From positions 1-59,370 of the IMG/VR virus record IMGVR_UViG_3300017917_005063: 59,370 nt of DNA. One strand, 5' to 3'. Source of the stretch: a virus. The notes under the pieces were generated by a model. That model was not told where the DNA came from and did not search any database. It saw nothing but the letters and a program-made list of their open reading frames with translations. Position 1 is the first letter of the stretch. Each line of letters starts with the position of its first letter. This document shows positions 6,333 to 15,902 of the stretch, one piece after another. Made by a program: the position numbers and the translations under genes.

Positions 6333-7725
6333 TTTTTCCATCATAAGTCATTTTATTATCTATTTCGCTATAATAAAGCTCGGAGTCACCTTTTAGATTA
6401 CCCCATTTATCATCAATAGCTTTCAATCCTTCTATTGCTGAGCCATTAGAGATTAAATTTGATTTATATAATTCTTTTATCTCTTCTACTTCTCTTGCTT
6501 TTAGTATTTCTACTCCTGAAGTATCTAAATCAAAATATACATTGTTGATATTTTTAAATTTATCTTGCAGTTTTATAGTTTCTGCATTTTTATATAAATC
6601 TTTAAAGAATATATCAAAAGTAGAGCAAATTAAAGGTTTTGCCATTCTTATTGTTCCTTTGTAAGACTCTTCGATTTTAATTTCTGCATTATTAGAGTAT
6701 TCATTTAAACCCTCAAATACCGATCTATTGCCACCATCTACTGAAGCATAGATTTTATCGCCACACATATTAATCATTTTTTCTACTTCTGTTGATATAA
6801 CTGGTTGTGAAAGTCTATCTATAGTAATTTTACCGTTTTTTGTAAATGCAATTATTGATTTGCCAGAATTTTGAGCGCCTTCAAAATCTTCTTTTATTCT
6901 ATTTTGCTCCATTTCCATTAAAGCCCTTGTTCTTTCTGTGGCAGATTTTGTTGATGATGTGTAATCATCAGAGGATATATTAACAATAGAGCCAAGAATA
7001 CAATTATTTTTATAATAATTTTTAGCACTTTCAATTGCAGAATTTTGTCCTTCTATAAATGGCAAAACCTCTACAAATGGACTTAAACATCTTCCTTTTT
7101 CTTCGATAAAATTAATAAAAGGACATAAAATATAAATTTTACCTCTTTCTTCGCAAACAAAATTAGAATAATTAGGGCTATGCTTAAATTTTAATGGCTT
7201 ATTATCCTCTTTTATTATGGCAGTAAATTCTAGCTCTTGATTTTGATTATTTTCCATTGATAATCTTTTAGGAGTAATAATTCTATCAAAAGTATCTAAA
7301 TAAGAAATATTTTTTACATTTTTAAAAACAAATACTAATCCTGTTAACCCTGTCTTATTATAGTTTCTAATTATATAAGAAAATATATCCTCAATCTTTT
7401 TGGGAAAAACTTGATTATTTGGCTTATTTAACCATTCTAAAAATCTATTATAATATATATTAGTGGTATTTTCATCTCTGCCATTTATTTTTTCTTTTAT
7501 TCTTAATTGACAGTTATTTATAATGCTAGTTTGTTTTTTATTTATTGTATTGATACTAACATTTAGTTCAATAATTTCTTCCGCCTCTAGGTAATCTATT
7601 GAATTTTTATATCTTCCAGTTGTGTCCGCTGGATTATATTCCCTAGAAAAAATATTTCTGTAGATACTTTGTTCTACATTATCGGCTTTTTCTTTTAAAA
7701 AAAAATTTGTAAGAAATCGTTTCAT
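6322..7725 (-). CDS. HK97-type portal protein (inverted)
   Basis: The frame gives 467 residues. The portal dodecamer forms the DNA channel at one capsid vertex and docks terminase. The general HK97-type pattern is visible: a basic N-terminus, a central helical region with IEGQNSAIESAKNYYKNN (the long-helix region), SVDGGNRSVFEGLNEYSNNA, and a C-terminal acidic part. It is encoded opposite to terminase and capsid genes, with its own promoter (7768-7795), and ends 11 nt inside the small gene at 6141-6332. Family assignment rests on pattern and position between terL and protease. Confidence 0.75.
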   Translation of the reverse strand: MKRFLTNFFLKEKADNVEQSIYRNIFSREYNPADTTGRYKNSIDYLEAEEIIELNVSINTINKKQTSIINNCQLRIKEKINGRDENTTNIYYNRFLEWLNKPNNQVFPKKIEDIFSYIIRNYNKTGLTGLVFVFKNVKNISYLDTFDRIITPKRLSMENNQNQELEFTAIIKEDNKPLKFKHSPNYSNFVCEERGKIYILCPFINFIEEKGRCLSPFVEVLPFIEGQNSAIESAKNYYKNNCILGSIVNISSDDYTSSTKSATERTRALMEMEQNRIKEDFEGAQNSGKSIIAFTKNGKITIDRLSQPVISTEVEKMINMCGDKIYASVDGGNRSVFEGLNEYSNNAEIKIEESYKGTIRMAKPLICSTFDIFFKDLYKNAETIKLQDKFKNINNVYFDLDTSGVEILKAREVEEIKELYKSNLISNGSAIEGLKAIDDKWGNLKGDSELYYSEIDNKMTYDGKTKG

Positions 7726-7746
7726 TTGTTTATTTGTAAAAAAATC

Positions 7747-7774
7747 TTGACTTAATTAAGTTTTATAATAATAA
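7747..7774 (+). promoter_or_regulatory. Promoter toward the head genes
   Basis: TTGACT (7747-7752) with TAATAA (7769-7774) at 16 bp; a better TATAAT lies too close (11 bp). It probably starts the protease-capsid transcript. It overlaps the divergent portal promoter. Confidence 0.4.
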
Positions 7775-7795
7775 TTATATTTTATTTGTTGTCAA
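7768..7795 (-). promoter_or_regulatory. Divergent promoter of the portal gene
   Basis: On the minus strand TTGACA (7790-7795) and TATTAT (7768-7773) are 16 bp apart, a near-consensus sigma70 promoter reading into the portal gene. Its -10 shares bases with the plus-strand -10, so the two directions may compete. Confidence 0.6.
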
Positions 7796-7807
7796 TTAAA
7801 TTTTAAA

Positions 7808-8965
7808 ATGTATAATACTTATAAAAACTATTGCAAAATAGATAATTTTGATGAAGTAAAAGGTATATTTACTGGCAAGGTATGTCGTCTTGGAGAAAAT
7901 CCTAATAATCTTCGCAATCTTAATTTTCATAAAACATCTTTTGATAACTGCATTAATAATAAGTTTATTACTGCTAATATCGAGCATAATAATTGCATTA
8001 AAGTTGCCGACTCTGTAAAAATTTGGCGAGATGATAATTATCTTTATAGCGAAATTACTGTTGCCGATTATTTTAAAAAAGATGAAAAACGATATTCTTA
8101 TTTAATAGATAAATATAATAAAGGTCAACTATATTTTTCACTTGGCGGAAAAATGTTAGATAGCGAACTAAAAAGAAATAATCAAGAACAATACTATCAA
8201 AATATAAAAAGATTTGGCAGAGCTAAATTAAAAGATACAGTTTATAAGTTTAAGTTAGATCATATTGCTTTTACAACAACTCCTGTTGATACCGAAGCGG
8301 AAGTATTTCAATTACAAAGTGATAATGGAATAACAAAATATAATATTCTTATTGATGATAATTTTAACAAAGAAGAGGCTTTGTTAAATTGGAAAAGATA
8401 CACAGGCAGTTTAGAAGCTCCTAGCCCTATTTATAGTCAAGGCTTTTTATATAGTGATATTACCAATAAGGAAGATTTTAACAGCTATGATTACTTATTT
8501 GTAAATATTGTAGATTTAAAACCTTATATTAGCGAAAAAGCAATAATAGATTTATTTGATGAAATTTATAATAATCAATCTATTGACAAATTTATAAAAA
8601 TTAAACTATTAGAAAAAATTGATCTAATTTTATTAGAAATAAATAAACTTAGAGAACAAAAAAATTTACCAACAATTTCTTTTAACAAAATGACAACAAG
8701 ACAAGAAATTAATGCTATTAGCGGAAAAGTTAGTGCAGCAAAATTTTTAAAAAAAAATAAAACTTTATCAAATAATATGATCGATAGTTTTATTGAAAAA
8801 TTATTTGACTTAAATAAAAAAGCAAATACAATGGAAGAACGAGGGCAGAGTCCAGCCCTCATTGCTCAATCTGCTCAATGTGAGGAGCAACAACCTATCG
8901 AAGAAGCAAGTAATGAAATATCTCTCATAACACTTGCAGAAATTTTAAAACAAAAATCAAAATAA
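7808..8965 (+). CDS. Prohead maturation protease with C-terminal extension
   Basis: Cleaves the capsid scaffold during head maturation. The N-terminal ~190 residues have the prohead protease pattern: FITANIEHN (candidate catalytic His near residue 60), a strand with SEITVADYF, and LYFSLGGKM (candidate Ser near 117). Residues ~195-385 form an extra region with LNWKRYTGSL and a Lys-rich helical end, possibly scaffold-like. One base separates it from the capsid gene. The start follows the divergent promoter region. Confidence 0.7.
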   Translation: MYNTYKNYCKIDNFDEVKGIFTGKVCRLGENPNNLRNLNFHKTSFDNCINNKFITANIEHNNCIKVADSVKIWRDDNYLYSEITVADYFKKDEKRYSYLIDKYNKGQLYFSLGGKMLDSELKRNNQEQYYQNIKRFGRAKLKDTVYKFKLDHIAFTTTPVDTEAEVFQLQSDNGITKYNILIDDNFNKEEALLNWKRYTGSLEAPSPIYSQGFLYSDITNKEDFNSYDYLFVNIVDLKPYISEKAIIDLFDEIYNNQSIDKFIKIKLLEKIDLILLEINKLREQKNLPTISFNKMTTRQEINAISGKVSAAKFLKKNKTLSNNMIDSFIEKLFDLNKKANTMEERGQSPALIAQSAQCEEQQPIEEASNEISLITLAEILKQKSK

Positions 8966-8966
8966 A

Positions 8967-10511
8967 ATGTCAGAACAAGAACAAAAATTGGCGGATGTAA
9001 TTCTGGAGTCCACTAGTAAAGCAGTAGAAAGTGCTTTAGCAAAAAATGCAGAAAGTCAACTTGCAAAAGAAAATGAAGCTTTGAAAAAACAAGTAGAAGC
9101 TTTTGAAACAAAATTTGAAGAACTAACTAGTCAAGTATCTCAATCTAAAACTGAAATTGAAATTTTGCAAAAAACAACTAGCTCAATGGATGCAAAACAT
9201 AATATTTCTAGTAAGTCAGGAGATATTGATAATAGCAAAATTAATAAAGTTAAGGCTTCAATTATTAAAGAAGGTTTATTATCTTCTGCTAATAATTCTA
9301 AAGTTAATATAATTGATGTTGTAAAAAATACTTTTAAAGATTATAATAATGAAGAAGTTGATTTTGTAACTCAATCAATTGCCACTGGAGTTATTAGTGA
9401 TAAAAATTATCAAGTGCCAAATGTTAATCTTCCAGCTTTAGAAGTATTCGCTCAACAAGAAACTTTTGTATCTGGACTTGTTAATAGAGAAATCAATACA
9501 GAAGCAAAGCCAATTTTTACAATTCATGGAAATATGGAAGAAAGCTTGATTGATGATGAAAACAATCCAACAGTAATTGCTGAAGGCGGAACTGGTAATT
9601 ATTCAAGTTTTGGTAGCTCTACTACTTTTAGTCAAACTAGTGAAATAACTCAAGTTTCTCATATTATTAGTAATATAGTAACTTGGTCTGGAATGGCTGA
9701 TATTGAATTTGCTAAGTTTTATAATAAAATGGTAAAGCAAATAGAAATTAATAGAAGTAAAGCAATTTTAAATGGTTATAAATATCAACTTCAAAATGGA
9801 AAATCAGTATTAATTCCTTCTAATAGTGCAATAGGTATTGAAGGTATTTTTGCATTAGCAAATAATCCTGTTAATCCAACTAGTAATTTTTCTCGTTATA
9901 TAGAAAAAATTCCTCTTGGTAGTATTTCTAGTTCTAATGTCAGTATTGGATTTAACGATTTAGATACATTAGTTGATTTGTATCCGTCAGATGATACTCC
10001 TGATATTGTTATTGCTGATAGTGTTTTAAAAAGCTTAAAAAGACAAGCAAATGATATTAAAGACCTTGTTTTTAATCAGTATTTTAATAATGGATATTTT
10101 TTAGCTGCTAATGGTAAAGAATGCAGAATAATTGTTGTTCCTTGTTACAATAGTGCACAAAAAACAATAGTTGATGGAAATAACAATACCGCACTTTCAA
10201 AAAGAATACCTCTTTTAAAACAAAAAGGTTTTGAAAATTATATTGGCTTTGCTCCAGGACAAACGACATTAATTGACTCAGGTTTTAATAACGGAGGAGC
10301 AGTTTCTAGTGAAGGTGGTAAAATTGTTGCTATGGCTTGTAATTTAAGACAGGCTTATACTTTATATCCTTCTTCTTGGATTGATTTCCAAAAATCATCT
10401 CCATTTGATACTTCAAATACTGGTAGAACAAAAGCTATTATGACAACTGCTCATGCTGGTGTTGTAACTGACTTTACCAAAATAGCAATTGGTTATGCTA
10501 GAGTTTCTTAA
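8967..10511 (+). CDS. Major capsid protein, HK97 fold
   Basis: The frame gives 514 residues. Residues 1 to about 75 are a coiled coil rich in Glu/Lys/Gln, as in the cleaved delta domain of HK97 gp5-type capsids. From about residue 115 comes the capsid body: a TQSIATGVISDKNYQVPNVN stretch near 131-150, then many beta-type segments. It sits one base after the protease gene, the normal head order. Strong expression is expected. Assignment rests on domain layout and position. Confidence 0.85.
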   Translation: MSEQEQKLADVILESTSKAVESALAKNAESQLAKENEALKKQVEAFETKFEELTSQVSQSKTEIEILQKTTSSMDAKHNISSKSGDIDNSKINKVKASIIKEGLLSSANNSKVNIIDVVKNTFKDYNNEEVDFVTQSIATGVISDKNYQVPNVNLPALEVFAQQETFVSGLVNREINTEAKPIFTIHGNMEESLIDDENNPTVIAEGGTGNYSSFGSSTTFSQTSEITQVSHIISNIVTWSGMADIEFAKFYNKMVKQIEINRSKAILNGYKYQLQNGKSVLIPSNSAIGIEGIFALANNPVNPTSNFSRYIEKIPLGSISSSNVSIGFNDLDTLVDLYPSDDTPDIVIADSVLKSLKRQANDIKDLVFNQYFNNGYFLAANGKECRIIVVPCYNSAQKTIVDGNNNTALSKRIPLLKQKGFENYIGFAPGQTTLIDSGFNNGGAVSSEGGKIVAMACNLRQAYTLYPSSWIDFQKSSPFDTSNTGRTKAIMTTAHAGVVTDFTKIAIGYARVS

Positions 10512-10533
10512 TAACATTTAATTTTATAAAACA

Positions 10534-11061
10534 ATGAAACAAATTTTTAAACAACTAGTCGATCAATCTACTAGAGTTCTTGCCACACCAGGCTCACCAA
10601 TTACTACTTCATATACAACTGAAGTAGTAGATTTATCTTTATTTGATGAAGCGGTATTATTTACTAATATCACAAGCATGACAGATGGAGATAAATTGCA
10701 ATTAAGTAAAATTGAATTTGCAAATAATACCGCAATGGATAATGGTCTTGTGTCTTTCGAGGTAAATCAACCTTATCCTTTTGGAAATAATACTTTTGCA
10801 CCAGTTGGCTCTGGCGAGTTTATTTTCTATCCTAAAACAAATGTAAAAAAAGATGCATTAATTGAAGCTGTTATTACTAAAGCTGATGTTGATGCTAGCA
10901 AACCGTTTGCAAAAGGCAGATATAGGCTTATTGGTATTCAATTAAATAATTATCCATTTGGAAAATTTGCAAGATTTACCTTTACTGCATCTTCTACTGT
11001 TAGCACTGCAAGTGTTGTAGTTGCTTCTATTTCACTTGGCTTAAAAGGACAAGAATACTAA
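10534..11061 (+). CDS. Head-associated protein (decoration candidate)
   Basis: The frame gives 175 residues, beta-rich, with alternating Thr/Ser/Val in the last third (FTASSTVSTASVVVASISLG). It follows the capsid gene by 22 nt and is closed by a strong terminator, so capsid and this gene likely end one abundant transcript. Position and composition fit a capsid decoration or head-stabilising protein; no family was recognised. Confidence 0.55.
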   Translation: MKQIFKQLVDQSTRVLATPGSPITTSYTTEVVDLSLFDEAVLFTNITSMTDGDKLQLSKIEFANNTAMDNGLVSFEVNQPYPFGNNTFAPVGSGEFIFYPKTNVKKDALIEAVITKADVDASKPFAKGRYRLIGIQLNNYPFGKFARFTFTASSTVSTASVVVASISLGLKGQEY

Positions 11062-11068
11062 AATTATT

Positions 11069-11101
11069 AACTAGACTTCCTAATAAGAAGTCTAGTTTTT
11101 T
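11069..11101 (+). terminator. Intrinsic terminator after the capsid genes
   Basis: A perfect 11-bp stem, AACTAGACTTC (11069-11079) with GAAGTCTAGTT (11087-11097), a 7-nt loop and a T-run to 11101. The clearest terminator in the late region; it would set a lower level of expression for the tail genes, or be read through. Confidence 0.85.
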
Positions 11102-11114
11102 AACACTTATTTAT

Positions 11115-11456
11115 ATGCTTATTTATAAAACCTCAAAAGATGATAACTCTCAATTAGTAAAATTTACTAAAGATTTAGAGCATTCAAGATTATCTAAAGT
11201 TACTAATTTTAAACAAGGCGATATTTACTCTCTTGATTACCTTACTAAATACGAAGATATAGCTGAAATTTTGTTAAAAATACATAACGGTTTTAAATCT
11301 AGTATTGAATATATTGATACTATTCCAGAAGAACAGCCTGCAGTTAAAATTGAAAATATTGAAATTCAAGCAGTAGTAGAGCCTCAAGAACAACCTGCAG
11401 TTGAAATTGAAGAAGAGCCTAAAACAAAAGCTAAAAAAACTAAAAAAGAGCAATAA
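11115..11456 (+). CDS. Hypothetical head/neck protein with acidic repeat tail
   Basis: The frame gives 113 residues: about 70 residues of mixed alpha/beta character, then a Pro/Glu-rich linker with an imperfect repeat (EEQPAVKIE and QEQPAVEIE), then a Lys-rich end (KTKAKKTKKEQ). Located between the capsid terminator and the connector gene. No homology recognised. Confidence 0.5.
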   Translation: MLIYKTSKDDNSQLVKFTKDLEHSRLSKVTNFKQGDIYSLDYLTKYEDIAEILLKIHNGFKSSIEYIDTIPEEQPAVKIENIEIQAVVEPQEQPAVEIEEEPKTKAKKTKKEQ

Positions 11457-11461
11457 TTTTT

Positions 11462-12169
11462 ATGCAAAATAGAATTGGAGAATATGTAGTTCAACTAAAC
11501 AATGCTTTTTATACAATAGTTTCAAGAAATACATCAAGTTATCCAATTTCTATTTCTGATGTAAAGTTTTATAGTAAATATTTTCAAGCTAATCCAAGCG
11601 ATCAAAGTCAAGATACTTTTGTTAATCAAAGAATAAAAATGGATTTAAACAATTTTGAAGAAGAAACTTGTTTTATTATATTAGATACTACTTTTAAAAC
11701 TTATTATAATGATAAAAAAACTTATCATTTTAGTAATTATGTAAAAAATTATCCACCGCAATGTTTTTTAAATGGTATAAGTCTTTCTAGTTTAAATGTA
11801 AGAAATATAACCGAAATAAATTATTATGATATAAATAGAATGGATAATCAGTCTAGAATATTATTGCCATCTAGTAATTATTATACCGAAGAGGAATTGC
11901 AGGGAATACCAAAAATTATAAGAATGATGGATAATTCTTATATAAATTTACCACAAGTAAATAATTCTATTGAAATTAAATATTCTGCTGGATATGAAAA
12001 TAATAACTTTACTACAATGCCAGATGATATTAAAACGGCTTTAGCACAGTTAGTTGCATATAACATTGATATAAAAAATGAAGTATGTAATTATGAATAT
12101 GTCGACAATATTAATGCTGTTTTTTCAAAATATAGAAGATACGATATAACTAAATTTGTATATATTTAA
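11462..12169 (+). CDS. Head-tail connector (gp6-like)
   Basis: The frame gives 235 residues. The C-terminal part shows the gp6-like connector signature: IEIKYSAGYE, then MPDDIKTALAQLVAYNID, a helix following a 'yxaGy' strand. Connectors of this class form the ring between portal and tail. Its location after capsid and before the gp10-like protein agrees. The N-terminal half is not recognisable. Confidence 0.65.
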   Translation: MQNRIGEYVVQLNNAFYTIVSRNTSSYPISISDVKFYSKYFQANPSDQSQDTFVNQRIKMDLNNFEEETCFIILDTTFKTYYNDKKTYHFSNYVKNYPPQCFLNGISLSSLNVRNITEINYYDINRMDNQSRILLPSSNYYTEEELQGIPKIIRMMDNSYINLPQVNNSIEIKYSAGYENNNFTTMPDDIKTALAQLVAYNIDIKNEVCNYEYVDNINAVFSKYRRYDITKFVYI

Positions 12170-12172
12170 AAT

Positions 12173-12661
12173 ATGCCTTCATTTGCAAAATGCTGTAGCA
12201 CAAATTCAAATAATGGTGGCGGTGTAACTCCTGTAGACCCAGGCGATATAGATGCCTTTATAACTTCTACTATTACTATTTATACAACAAACATTTCTAC
12301 GACAAATTATATTAGCGATCAAGATATTTTTGTTAATGCCACTTCTATTGGCAATTATAGTTGCTGTGTGATAGATGAGAATTTTTCAGGCTCTCAAACA
12401 ATGCTAGAATACGGCGGAAATCCAAAAAGTGAAGGTGCGGCTAAAAAATTCTATCTTAAAAAAAACAATGCCCTAAAAAACTTAAATCCATCTTTGATAA
12501 GTTTTAATGGCGTTAAGTTTAAAATAGAAACTATTGACTATAATAGAAAAGAAGCTAGACTTAAAAAAATAAATGATGTTGGTGCCTCTACAAGTAAAAA
12601 CTTTAGAATGGAAGATAATAACCTTTTAATAGAAATTAAAGCATATGAGTTTAAAGGTTAA
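12173..12661 (+). CDS. Neck protein candidate (head closure)
   Basis: The frame gives 162 residues. After a low-complexity N-terminus (Asn/Gly/Pro to about residue 25) follow beta-type segments; SFNGVKFKIETIDYNR and LLIEIKAYEFKG recall head-tail joining proteins. It lies between the connector and the gp10-like gene and its end overlaps the next start by 17 nt. Function is inferred from position. Confidence 0.5.
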   Translation: MPSFAKCCSTNSNNGGGVTPVDPGDIDAFITSTITIYTTNISTTNYISDQDIFVNATSIGNYSCCVIDENFSGSQTMLEYGGNPKSEGAAKKFYLKKNNALKNLNPSLISFNGVKFKIETIDYNRKEARLKKINDVGASTSKNFRMEDNNLLIEIKAYEFKG

Positions 12662-13127
12662 AGTAACTGCATATAATAAAAAAGTTCTTGCAAAACTAGA
12701 CCAAGCTTTAGTATCAAAAAGAAGAAGAGCATTGGCAGAGGCAACAAAAGTATTTAAAAAAGCTTTAGTCGATGAAATGAGAAGAAATAATAAAACAGGA
12801 AGACCTAGACCAATTAATAGTAGACTTAAGTCGCAATATGCTACCTCAAGAGCATCTGCAGTAGGGGAAAGTTTAGGAACATTTACTGGCAAAACAGAGT
12901 CAAGAATTAGAAGTGATGTTAATAATAATAATGCTGTTGTCGGCTTTTTAAAAGGTGGGAAAACTACTTTAGCTTATAAGAAGATAAAAACAGGGCAAAC
13001 AATTAGAATAGCAAAATTTGACCCAATAAAATATTGGGAAGAAAATGGAAGACCTACTTTACTTCTTGCTTATAAAAATTCTAAAAAAAATTTACAGTCA
13101 ACTTTTAGAAGAGTAATGAGACCTTAA
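12645..13127 (+). CDS. Tail completion/neck protein, HK97 gp10-like
   Basis: The frame gives 160 strongly basic residues. An N-terminal helix (VLAKLDQALVSKRRRALAEA) is followed by ATKVFKKALVDEMRRNNKTG, typical of HK97 gp10-like and Mu gpG-like tail completion proteins that act at the head-tail interface. The C-terminus contains KYWEENGRPTLLLAY. It begins inside the preceding gene and is followed one base later by the next. Confidence 0.6.
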   Translation: MSLKVKVTAYNKKVLAKLDQALVSKRRRALAEATKVFKKALVDEMRRNNKTGRPRPINSRLKSQYATSRASAVGESLGTFTGKTESRIRSDVNNNNAVVGFLKGGKTTLAYKKIKTGQTIRIAKFDPIKYWEENGRPTLLLAYKNSKKNLQSTFRRVMRP

Positions 13128-13128
13128 T

Positions 13129-14235
13129 ATGTATTCAGTATCGGAGAAAATTTTAAATATTTTAAAAAACTATTACTATTTTGTTGAAGAGGATAAAACC
13201 CAAATCAAAAAAGTTTCACCAGAGCCACAAAGTTTTTCAGTTGTTAGTAATCAATTAGTTATGCAATTTAATCCAAATGATTATGATAACTTAAAATTTA
13301 TAAGTAGTTTAGATAATTTTTTTAATATTAGAAATATACATTTAAAAAATAATATTGTTTCTTTTTCCAAGGATGCAATGTTAGATAAATTTTATAATGT
13401 TGAATTTGCTAATCCTGTTAATAAAAAAAAAGATGATATTTTAGAGTTTTATAATTTTAATCCAATATCTTTTAACGGTCAGTATAAAATTATTTTTATT
13501 GCAAATGATAGAAGGTTTGTTAAATTATATAAAGAAACAACTAATAATGATGCAATTTTAACTAATGGATATACATCTTTAGAATATTTTGGTGGAATTA
13601 ATAAATCAACTCAATTAGTTTTTGACGATATAAATAAAACAGCTAGCTACACTTTTGATATTGATTCTATTTATTCACCAAAGCAAACTAGTGATTTAGA
13701 TTTAACAAAAAAACCTAAAATATATCAATCCTTAATTTTGTTAATGAATTATAAAACATTTCTTGCTAATAATAAGGTAAATAGTGAATATATAATCATT
13801 GACTCAAGTAGTTTTACAATTCAAACCGCTAAAAATCCGCAAAATCAAACCGACTCCATAGTTAATTTAACAAATAATGCCACAATACAATATGATATAT
13901 ATAGTGGAACAATATATTATGTAATTAATAGAAAAGTAGAAGATAGTTTAAATAAAACACAATCTGGCGGAGATATAGAGGCAAAACAAACAGAAATGTT
14001 AAATAATTTAAGGGGTTTATTACTTCATATAGAGGATAATACGAAATGCTACATTATATCATCATCAATAGATGACGAGATAATCGAAGGTTCTTTTGTA
14101 GTGCAATATTTAATAGAATTTACTAAACCAATAACTATTTCTAATATTTATGTGAACTTTATAAATAATGCTTATCCAATAAAACAACTTCAAATTAATA
14201 ATGATACAATAAATATTGATAATTATATTGATTAA
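13129..14235 (+). CDS. Hypothetical protein in the tail-terminator position
   Basis: The frame gives 368 residues, rich in Asn, Ile and Tyr, with mixed beta and alpha content, no signal peptide or membrane segment. It lies between the gp10-like gene and the sheath, where myophages usually encode a tail terminator or a further neck protein, but it is longer than typical terminators. No motif identified. Confidence 0.5.
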   Translation: MYSVSEKILNILKNYYYFVEEDKTQIKKVSPEPQSFSVVSNQLVMQFNPNDYDNLKFISSLDNFFNIRNIHLKNNIVSFSKDAMLDKFYNVEFANPVNKKKDDILEFYNFNPISFNGQYKIIFIANDRRFVKLYKETTNNDAILTNGYTSLEYFGGINKSTQLVFDDINKTASYTFDIDSIYSPKQTSDLDLTKKPKIYQSLILLMNYKTFLANNKVNSEYIIIDSSSFTIQTAKNPQNQTDSIVNLTNNATIQYDIYSGTIYYVINRKVEDSLNKTQSGGDIEAKQTEMLNNLRGLLLHIEDNTKCYIISSSIDDEIIEGSFVVQYLIEFTKPITISNIYVNFINNAYPIKQLQINNDTINIDNYID

Positions 14236-14292
14236 TATAATTTTATTTATAAGTTTATAAAAAATTCTATTTTAACAACAAAACTATTTAAA

Positions 14293-15900
14293 ATGACGAA
14301 TGCTATTCAAATAAGTTCTCAAATAAAAGCATCAAATGTAAATGCTAATTATTCGAACACTGTTGTGCTTGTAGGACAGGCAACTACTGCCAATACTGGT
14401 ATTTTTACTGACATTGAGCTTAAATCTAATAATGAAATAAATACTTTATTCGGTGCTGGATCACATCTCTCAATGATTTTAAGAGAAGCTGTTAATGTAT
14501 GTAATAATAACGGCTTTACTAAACCTAAAGTAATGGCTATTTCTTATCCTGACGATGTTTCTGGAGATGTTGCCAAGATTATTAGTTTAGAATTGACTGG
14601 AACAACTGCCACCGAAAGCAAAATATTAAAAATTATTTTTAATAGACATAATGCTTCAAGATATTCTGCTTTAATATCTACTTTATTTGCCTCAAAGGTG
14701 ACTAATAATACAGATATAAGTAAATATTTTAATCTAGGGTTAGGAAGCCCTAAACTTGCTTCAAAAGGCTATTGTGCTAATTTAACCACAATCTATGATA
14801 ATGATTTAATTATAGATGTGGAAGTTTTAAAAGGCGAAACAATTAGTCAAATTGCAACTAAAATCAATACTGCTATCAACAATACTTCTACTTGCACTTT
14901 TTCTTCAACCGTAAGTGCTGGAGTTTTAACTCTAACTGCAAAAAATAAAGGTCTTGTTAGTCAGGAATATACGATTGAAATAGATAATACCACTATCCCA
15001 GCTGGAATTACTACAACAATTACTCAAACCACAGAAGGAACTGGCACTATTGATATTTCTAATATACTTAACTTAACAAAAAATAATATTAAGTTAGATA
15101 ATATGAAGTTTAAATATATTGCTATACCTTATGGTTGGAATGATACAAATCTTGTTATAAATGCAAAACAAAAATATGATAATGTTTTACAATATAATAA
15201 CCAAGCTTTAGATTACAGAATTATTAAAACTTCTGCCGTTGATTGCTCTAATATTGCAAATATCGATACTTTTGCTAGCAATAATCCAAAAAGTGAAGAT
15301 GGTTTAAATAAAATAGTTTTTGTTTTAAATAAAATTAGTAATTTAAAAAACAAAGCAATTATTGGTTTAGATATATACAATAAGTTAGATTTTTACAACT
15401 TAACAGGTATTGCATTTGATAATTATGATGAATACTCAGTTCATTTAAGACCAGTAAGAACTCTATCATCAGTAGATACTTTAAAAGATTTGCCTAAATT
15501 AATTACAATTTCTATTATTAGAGAAGTATTTGTTGAAAGACTTATACCTAGAGACTTTACTGGAAATGAAAATTATACTGATGGAACTGGAGATCAGGGA
15601 GAAAAACTTTATGATAAAGCTATATTAAAAAGTATTTTCTTAAATTATTGTAATTATTTTTATTTAGGCTCTGATAGTAATAATCAACAAATTACATCTC
15701 AAGGAATAATCCCAGCATCAGTTCTTTCAGGTCAATTTGCTGGCATGATAAATGATAGTGAGACTGCAAAGCAAACACTTGAAGATGTAATTGATGCAAC
15801 TTTAAACTATAATTCTAATGTAAAAGAAGTTAGAATTGAATTAGCTTTTAATTTATTCTCTCAAATCGAAAAATTAACAATCATTAACAATATAATGTAA
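14293..15900 (+). CDS. Contractile tail sheath protein, Mu gpL-like
   Basis: The frame gives 535 residues. The sheath contracts to drive the tail tube through the host envelope. Family features are an N-terminal VVLVGQA strand, a variable central domain, AIPYGWNDTNLV near 280, LRPVRTLSSV near 395, FVERLIPRDF near 418, and a C-terminal IPASVLSGQFAGM followed by VRIELAFNLFSQIEKLTI. It directly precedes the tube gene with 2 nt between them, the Mu gpL-gpM order. This is the main evidence for a myovirus morphology. Confidence 0.85.
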   Translation: MTNAIQISSQIKASNVNANYSNTVVLVGQATTANTGIFTDIELKSNNEINTLFGAGSHLSMILREAVNVCNNNGFTKPKVMAISYPDDVSGDVAKIISLELTGTTATESKILKIIFNRHNASRYSALISTLFASKVTNNTDISKYFNLGLGSPKLASKGYCANLTTIYDNDLIIDVEVLKGETISQIATKINTAINNTSTCTFSSTVSAGVLTLTAKNKGLVSQEYTIEIDNTTIPAGITTTITQTTEGTGTIDISNILNLTKNNIKLDNMKFKYIAIPYGWNDTNLVINAKQKYDNVLQYNNQALDYRIIKTSAVDCSNIANIDTFASNNPKSEDGLNKIVFVLNKISNLKNKAIIGLDIYNKLDFYNLTGIAFDNYDEYSVHLRPVRTLSSVDTLKDLPKLITISIIREVFVERLIPRDFTGNENYTDGTGDQGEKLYDKAILKSIFLNYCNYFYLGSDSNNQQITSQGIIPASVLSGQFAGMINDSETAKQTLEDVIDATLNYNSNVKEVRIELAFNLFSQIEKLTIINNIM

Positions 15901-15902
15901 TT

